DNA from: Ehrlichia japonica
GTDB lineage: Bacteria; Pseudomonadota; Alphaproteobacteria; Rickettsiales; Anaplasmataceae
Length of the DNA stretch: 64,000 bases
Reading direction: 5' to 3'
Assembly (NCBI RefSeq): GCF_000632845.1
Contig: NZ_CP007474.1
Coordinates: 620,001-684,000 of the forward strand
The notes under the pieces were generated by a model. That model was not told where the DNA came from. It searched no databases and saw only the letters and a list, made by a program, of their open reading frames with translations. The position numbers and the translations under genes were made by a program. The first letter of the stretch is position 1, and each line of letters opens with the position of its first letter. This document shows positions 59,135 through 64,000 of the stretch, piece by piece.

Positions 59135-62100
59135 TTACTTACTATGGCAAGAACTTTTTTTAGCAGTAGTACTTTGACTTAGGCTAGGAGGAGATATTGC
59201 TTGATCATCCACAGGTTCAGCCATAACCTGAGAGATATCCTGAGCAATTCCTTCTATTTCCTCACTTAATTCTTGCATCTGACACGTTGGTGTTTCTTGT
59301 TGATCAGATGATTGACTAATACTAGAAGAAGATCCTTTGCTAAAAGTACTAAAAGAGCTCAAGCTTGATATAAGTGACCCTGCAAACTCTGATAATTGTA
59401 TATCTTCTATATTAAATTCCTCAAAAACCTCTGTTGACACACTATGTTCTTTTTCTTCTAACATTTTACATTTTTCTTTATCTTCCGCTAATGATTCACT
59501 ACTAGTAGACGAAGAAATTTCAACATCACTACCTTTTTTTTCTTCTGCTAATAATTGACCAGTATTAAATGCAGTTAATTCACTCGAAGTTACAGATGCA
59601 CTTCTAGCGACCGCTTCAGATTTTACTATTGACTCAAATAAAGAAGACTGTAGCCCAAATAATCCTCTACTTTTTCTCAACTTACTTTTCTGACTAATAC
59701 ACTCTGATAATAACTTACCATCTGAACCAGGTACTGCTAATGTATTGGTATTACACAATGGAAGGAATTTTGAAGAATATTTACTATCTTGTGACAGAGC
59801 ATAATGCATAGGAGTCTTTAATTCTGCATTTCGGTTATTAACAAGACCTGTTAATACTCCTTTATCTAACTTATTTATAGCTAATTTTACTATAGAATCA
59901 ACTGAGGAATGACCAGTAGCTTTACAAGCTAAATGCAGTAATGTATTACCTTGAGCATCTTTTGGTACCATTACACGAGATAAATCCACTTTTTTACAAC
60001 TTTTCAACATTAATACTACAAATTCAGGATGACCACCTTGCATTGCTAAATGTAATGGAGTATCCCCCTGCTTATTTGGTACACATGCTAAATTCGCTAA
60101 TTGCCTTTTATCTAAGCTATTTAGCAATGACTTAACCATACTTACATTACCAGATTGAATAGCCATATGTAATAATGTGTTTCCATCTTGATTTTGTACT
60201 CCTACAATCTTTGATAAATCTTTTTTAGATATAGCACGCATCATATCAGCTGCCATCCTAAAATTACCTGACTCCATAGCCAAATGTAGGGGTGTATTGC
60301 CATTATTATCTTGCCTTGAAAGCACAACCTTAACATCCCTAGACATAATGGCTTTTAAAGCTTTTTCAGCAAATTTTACATCTTTATGACTAGCAACCAT
60401 ATGATATGCTGTCATACCATTACTTCCAACTATAGCAGCATCACATTTATTCTGTACTAGCAACTTTACCATATCAAGGTTGGAATTTTCCACTGCAACC
60501 ATCAATAAACTATTTCCAAAATGCATACTACTCGGATTAGGTACTTTTTGATTAACATCTCCACCATGACTAATTAATAACTGAGCAGCTGCCATATTAT
60601 TACATATTACAGCAGCGGATAATGGATACGTGTCACTGCTTGGATAAGTTGTTACACCTTTATGATTTAGTAACATATTTAATAATTTATTATATCCACA
60701 ATATGTACATTTCTCTAAAAGCATATTCTTATCTTCACTTGAACCAAGTGTTGCACCATTACCCAATAACATCTTAACCATCCTAATAACACTGGCTTCA
60801 TTCTGTTCTGAAGATATTGCATGAGATAGCATAGACTTACCATCACCATCCATAACACTAGCATCCGCACCAGCCGCACATAACGCTTTTACAACTTTTA
60901 GATCTCCTAAATCTACGGCTTCATGCAAAGCTGTTTTACCAGCAGCATTTTTAACATTCACATCAATATTAGGATTACCTAATATTTTTTTGATAAGTGA
61001 ATGGTCACCTTTACTAATTGCATAATGTAATACAGTATTACGACTTGGTCCCATACCTTGATTAATATCCAAACCCTTATGAGATACCAACACTTTTATT
61101 ACCCTGTTATCACCCCGGATACATGCTAAATGCAATGGAGTAGTTACATTAGAACTCTGAGCATTAACTTCTGCCTTTGAAGCACCATTAACAATAAGTT
61201 TTGCAGTTTCAGCATTACCAAATAACATAGCCATATGACAGCTATTTACTCCAGTAGAAGATTCTTGTTTCAGGACATCTGGTAAATTAGAAAGTAAACT
61301 AAGTACCGATAGATTATTATGTTGAATAGCACGATGCACTGGAGAGGCAACGAAATCTACCGATTGTATATGCTTATATAAATCGTTAAATAATCCTAAT
61401 TCTGTATTTTCTGTAGTAAAACCAGATAAATCTAATCCTTTACCTCCAGTCCCTTCTTCTAATAAAGACTGATAAAAGACCTGCTTCCCATGGTACTTTT
61501 GAATACTCTTTTTAAGTACAATAAATACTTTTTTATCAGCTAAGCTACAAGCAAGATGCAAAGGTGTATTACCGCGAAAATCACCTGATAATAATGATTC
61601 AGCAACACTACCCTTACCTTTAACAACACTCGCTTTAGCTAAGCATAAAGCCTTTACTGTATAAAAATTATTCCCCATAACAGCGTGATGTATAGGCATA
61701 TATCCATCTACATCACGTTTACAAGCATCTATTCCATTTTGTAATAACATTAAAGGCAATGCTCCTACATTATTCCCTATTACAGCACAATGAAGTGGAG
61801 TATGTCCATGCTGATCCTGCATATTAACTACATCAGTTTCAGAACTAAAACAGCCCTTTGTATTCCTTAATATAAATGCTAGTACTTCAGGCCTAGAACA
61901 TGCAGCAGAATGATGTAGAGGAAGTTTATCCATACCATCCACTGCAGCAAAATCCGCATTATACTCTTTAGCCATTGCCACATTTTCTACAGAACAATCA
62001 AGATTTCGACACATAACGTGCATAAAAGTTTCATTGCCAAAATTCCGAAGATTAATAACATCATTTCCTGTATTAGATATACAACGACTTAGAGTTTTAC

Positions 62101-63073
62101 TATCACAATTTTGAGCAGCAAAGTGTAACGGTAAATTACCTTCAGTATCTTGAAGGTTATAAGCATCATGTCCAGAAAATCCTGATGAATCTTTCGTATT
62201 TTCTATAGCTGAAATTACCCTTTGATCAACATTATATGCATAAGCCAAATGTAGTAATGTCATTAGATTCCTACCTTCACTAACAGGATTACCTTCAACT
62301 CTAACCTTTACTGGATTGAAAATATCCTCAGCTACTCCTTGATCATTAGTTTCTAAAGCAAGAATAATACCTTGTATTTGCTCTTCAGATAAATTCCCAT
62401 TAGATTGTCTTATCTGATCACAAAGACTCAGCATTAATCCTGAAGTCACTAACACTTTAGGATCTATTTCTTTATCATTTAGAACTGCATTTCTAACAGA
62501 TTCCCAATTCTGATTATCCTGAAATTCCATAGCATCATAGCCATCACTAGAGTGATATGGCGCATCTACCAAATCTCTGCTACGTATACTAGGACCATTA
62601 TAAGGTAAAAGAGAAGCCTCCTCTTCTTCAACATAAGCAATATCACTGATCTCCCCTTCCATTGGTGGAGGTGGAAGAGGAGCCTCTTCTTCTTCAACAT
62701 AAGCAATATCACTAATATAATCTCTTGGTGGAAGTGGAGGAGGAGTTTCTTCTTCTTCAAACGAAGGTTCTTCTAATACTGGAGAAGCAGCAGGTCTCTG
62801 ACTTTTAGGCAAAGGTGAAGCATATATATCCTCAACAATCTGTTCTGATTGTTGTCTTACTTGCCCATCATCTTTTTGACTTGTTTCAATGTCAGAATAT
62901 TGAAGCTCCTGTATACCCTGATACAGATCCTCTTCTACATTCAGCTGTTGCTCTTGCCCTTCAGTTAATTGCTGATCTTGCCCACCTTGAGGTGAATCTT
63001 GAGGAGGATTATTATCCTGTAAATTAGGATTTCTTTGATTTTGTTGTAAATCATCCTTTTTTGGATCTGTCAT
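59135..63073 (-). CDS. Ank200-like ankyrin protein with acidic ends
   Basis: 1,312 residues from the ATG at 63073, placed by GGAGGAG 8 nt upstream (an in-frame TTG at 63088 lies in that ribosome site). Acidic, Gln/Pro-rich N-terminus (1-190) with Tyr motifs and PPPLPPR; about twenty ankyrin repeats (~195-1130, many canonical, e.g. GNTPLHLAMESGNFRMAADM); Ser/Glu-rich acidic C-terminus ending in a short Lys tail. This matches Ehrlichia p200/Ank200, reported as a type I-secreted, nucleus-targeted, DNA-binding protein in E. chaffeensis. Orthology is inference. No signal peptide. Confidence 0.9.
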   Translation of the reverse strand: MTDPKKDDLQQNQRNPNLQDNNPPQDSPQGGQDQQLTEGQEQQLNVEEDLYQGIQELQYSDIETSQKDDGQVRQQSEQIVEDIYASPLPKSQRPAASPVLEEPSFEEEETPPPLPPRDYISDIAYVEEEEAPLPPPPMEGEISDIAYVEEEEASLLPYNGPSIRSRDLVDAPYHSSDGYDAMEFQDNQNWESVRNAVLNDKEIDPKVLVTSGLMLSLCDQIRQSNGNLSEEQIQGIILALETNDQGVAEDIFNPVKVRVEGNPVSEGRNLMTLLHLAYAYNVDQRVISAIENTKDSSGFSGHDAYNLQDTEGNLPLHFAAQNCDSKTLSRCISNTGNDVINLRNFGNETFMHVMCRNLDCSVENVAMAKEYNADFAAVDGMDKLPLHHSAACSRPEVLAFILRNTKGCFSSETDVVNMQDQHGHTPLHCAVIGNNVGALPLMLLQNGIDACKRDVDGYMPIHHAVMGNNFYTVKALCLAKASVVKGKGSVAESLLSGDFRGNTPLHLACSLADKKVFIVLKKSIQKYHGKQVFYQSLLEEGTGGKGLDLSGFTTENTELGLFNDLYKHIQSVDFVASPVHRAIQHNNLSVLSLLSNLPDVLKQESSTGVNSCHMAMLFGNAETAKLIVNGASKAEVNAQSSNVTTPLHLACIRGDNRVIKVLVSHKGLDINQGMGPSRNTVLHYAISKGDHSLIKKILGNPNIDVNVKNAAGKTALHEAVDLGDLKVVKALCAAGADASVMDGDGKSMLSHAISSEQNEASVIRMVKMLLGNGATLGSSEDKNMLLEKCTYCGYNKLLNMLLNHKGVTTYPSSDTYPLSAAVICNNMAAAQLLISHGGDVNQKVPNPSSMHFGNSLLMVAVENSNLDMVKLLVQNKCDAAIVGSNGMTAYHMVASHKDVKFAEKALKAIMSRDVKVVLSRQDNNGNTPLHLAMESGNFRMAADMMRAISKKDLSKIVGVQNQDGNTLLHMAIQSGNVSMVKSLLNSLDKRQLANLACVPNKQGDTPLHLAMQGGHPEFVVLMLKSCKKVDLSRVMVPKDAQGNTLLHLACKATGHSSVDSIVKLAINKLDKGVLTGLVNNRNAELKTPMHYALSQDSKYSSKFLPLCNTNTLAVPGSDGKLLSECISQKSKLRKSRGLFGLQSSLFESIVKSEAVARSASVTSSELTAFNTGQLLAEEKKGSDVEISSSTSSESLAEDKEKCKMLEEKEHSVSTEVFEEFNIEDIQLSEFAGSLISSLSSFSTFSKGSSSSISQSSDQQETPTCQMQELSEEIEGIAQDISQVMAEPVDDQAISPPSLSQSTTAKKSSCHSK
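62615..62716 (-). repeat. 66-bp-spaced duplication coding ISDIAYVEEEEA
   Basis: The 12-residue sequence ISDIAYVEEEEA occurs at residues 120-131 and 142-153 (62681-62716 and 62615-62650), 22 residues apart with related Pro/Glu-rich linkers. DNA copies are nearly identical. Confidence 0.9.
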
Positions 63074-63257
63074 AAAAATCTCCTCCAATACATATCTGAA
63101 TCATTAATGCAAATACTACAAACAAAACATATTATAATAATTACACATACTAAAGTGGCTCGATAAAACATGCACACCGTACTTGTTACGTTATCAATAA
63201 TATTTAAAAAAATAATTAATATAATTGTTATAATGTATATAGTACAGTTAATATTTA

Positions 63258-64000
63258 TTAAAATGCTAACATCTCATATGTTGCATCAAAAATTTTTCTA
63301 TGTTCTTGAATAGCAAAACGATCAGTCATTCCTGAAATAAAATCACAAATTACAATTGATCGATCCATTAAATTCGAATCCATTGCCTTCATAGCCCAAT
63401 CAGAAGGTAAAATCTGTGGATCATCATAAAAAACTTGAAATAACTCCCTTATTATACGTTTTACCTTGTTTTTTACTCTTTTTACTTTATAATAATTGTA
63501 TAGTTTTGTTCTGAGAAAATTCTGTAAACCTATTTTATATTGATTCATCTCTTCAGAAAAATGAACAAGTGCCTTACCTAGTTTCCTAATATCATCTTGA
63601 GAAGATATATCATACTCCTTAATATTATTTATAACTTGAGATATTATATCTGCTATCATAATGTCAACAGTCTTTCGTAAAAATTCATGTATAATTCGAT
63701 TATCAGATACATTTAATCCAAAATTATCATCTATAACTTTCTTTAATACTCCCCCAATTAATGGCAATTCCAATAATTCCTCTATAACTAAAATCTTTGC
63801 CCTTATTCCATCATCAATATCATGCATGTTATAAGCTATATCATCAGAAATAGCTGCAATTTGTGCTTCAGCACTAGAGAAATTCTCAAGATCTAACTTA
63901 TAATACGAATCATAATCTAACATAAGTTTATGTATTTTCTTACTTGAATTGACTCTATTTTTACCTGTAATAGGACCGTTATGCTTAGCTACCCCTTCTA
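63258..64000 (-). CDS. dgt: dGTP triphosphohydrolase-like protein, N-terminus beyond window
   Basis: About 247 residues present; the frame is open through the window end. The first visible residues EGVAKHNGPI match the LEGLAKHNGP motif of dGTPase-like HD proteins, and EAQIAAISDDIAYNMHDIDDGIRA carries the second HD-region aspartates (ISDDIAYN). The C-terminus has the GMTDRFAIQEHRKIF block of the family. HD-domain hydrolase releasing triphosphate from dGTP or other dNTPs. An in-frame ATG at 63923 would be a false start because the conserved motif lies before it. The promoter lies outside the window. Confidence 0.92.
   Translation of the reverse strand, partial: EGVAKHNGPITGKNRVNSSKKIHKLMLDYDSYYKLDLENFSSAEAQIAAISDDIAYNMHDIDDGIRAKILVIEELLELPLIGGVLKKVIDDNFGLNVSDNRIIHEFLRKTVDIMIADIISQVINNIKEYDISSQDDIRKLGKALVHFSEEMNQYKIGLQNFLRTKLYNYYKVKRVKNKVKRIIRELFQVFYDDPQILPSDWAMKAMDSNLMDRSIVICDFISGMTDRFAIQEHRKIFDATYEMLAF

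Overview
The window is a strongly AT-rich bacterial chromosome segment from an obligate intracellular alphaproteobacterium of the Anaplasmataceae, almost certainly Ehrlichia. The evidence is the combination of a class I lysyl-tRNA synthetase, an Rrf2-cysteine desulfurase fusion heading an ISC operon, two large ankyrin-repeat proteins (one with the acidic-ends architecture of Ehrlichia p200/Ank200), beta-barrel proteins resembling the OMP-1/MSP2 superfamily, long AT-rich intergenic spaces with tandem repeats, and scattered gene-transfer-agent (GTA)-like phage genes. The species cannot be fixed from the sequence alone.

Layout. 1-2 kb: end-truncated lysS and an alpha/beta hydrolase on the minus strand. 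2.2-10.2 kb: plus-strand ISC iron-sulfur operon (Rrf2-NifS fusion, iscS, iscU, iscA, hscB, hscA, fdx), followed by a membrane-anchored protein and ccmH (cytochrome c maturation). 10.3-15 kb: ubiG-rpiB, a 1.8 kb gene-poor stretch, mdh, folB. 15.2-25.3 kb: an RDD membrane protein, a block of ~135-bp tandem repeats, then tsaD / TAXI receptor / tpiA, tRNA-Thr, rsmA, ferredoxin-NADP reductase, pmbA-folE-atpG. 25.4-35.3 kb: one giant ankyrin/coiled-coil gene with 42-bp tandem repeats. 35.4-37.7 kb: hpf and rpoH (divergent), rpmJ, tRNA-Ser. 38-43 kb: a relic GTA module (head-tail adaptor, tail completion, major tail protein, two paralogous unknown basic proteins, terminase large subunit with decayed tail duplications behind it). 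43-59 kb: bioA, putA, fabG, membrane proteins, tRNA-Met, xth, argJ, two outer-membrane-type proteins, argG, another membrane protein, tRNA-fMet. 59-64 kb: an Ank200-like protein and an end-truncated dGTPase.

How the genes fit together. The ISC cluster is a complete Fe-S assembly set. The Rrf2 half of the fusion keeps all cluster ligands, so the operon may regulate itself. tpiA, rpiB, mdh and putA belong to a small central metabolism that can use host proline. bioA, folE/folB and argJ/argG indicate retained biotin, folate and arginine pathways. hpf and rpoH are stress functions. The two ankyrin proteins are the obvious candidates for secreted host-interaction factors.

The best candidates for something undescribed are: (a) the pair of paralogous lysine-rich proteins inside the GTA module, which share a sharply conserved central motif between unrelated flanks; (b) serial decayed duplications of the terL 3' end; and (c) the giant ankyrin protein with its inserted coiled coil and recently amplified acidic repeats.
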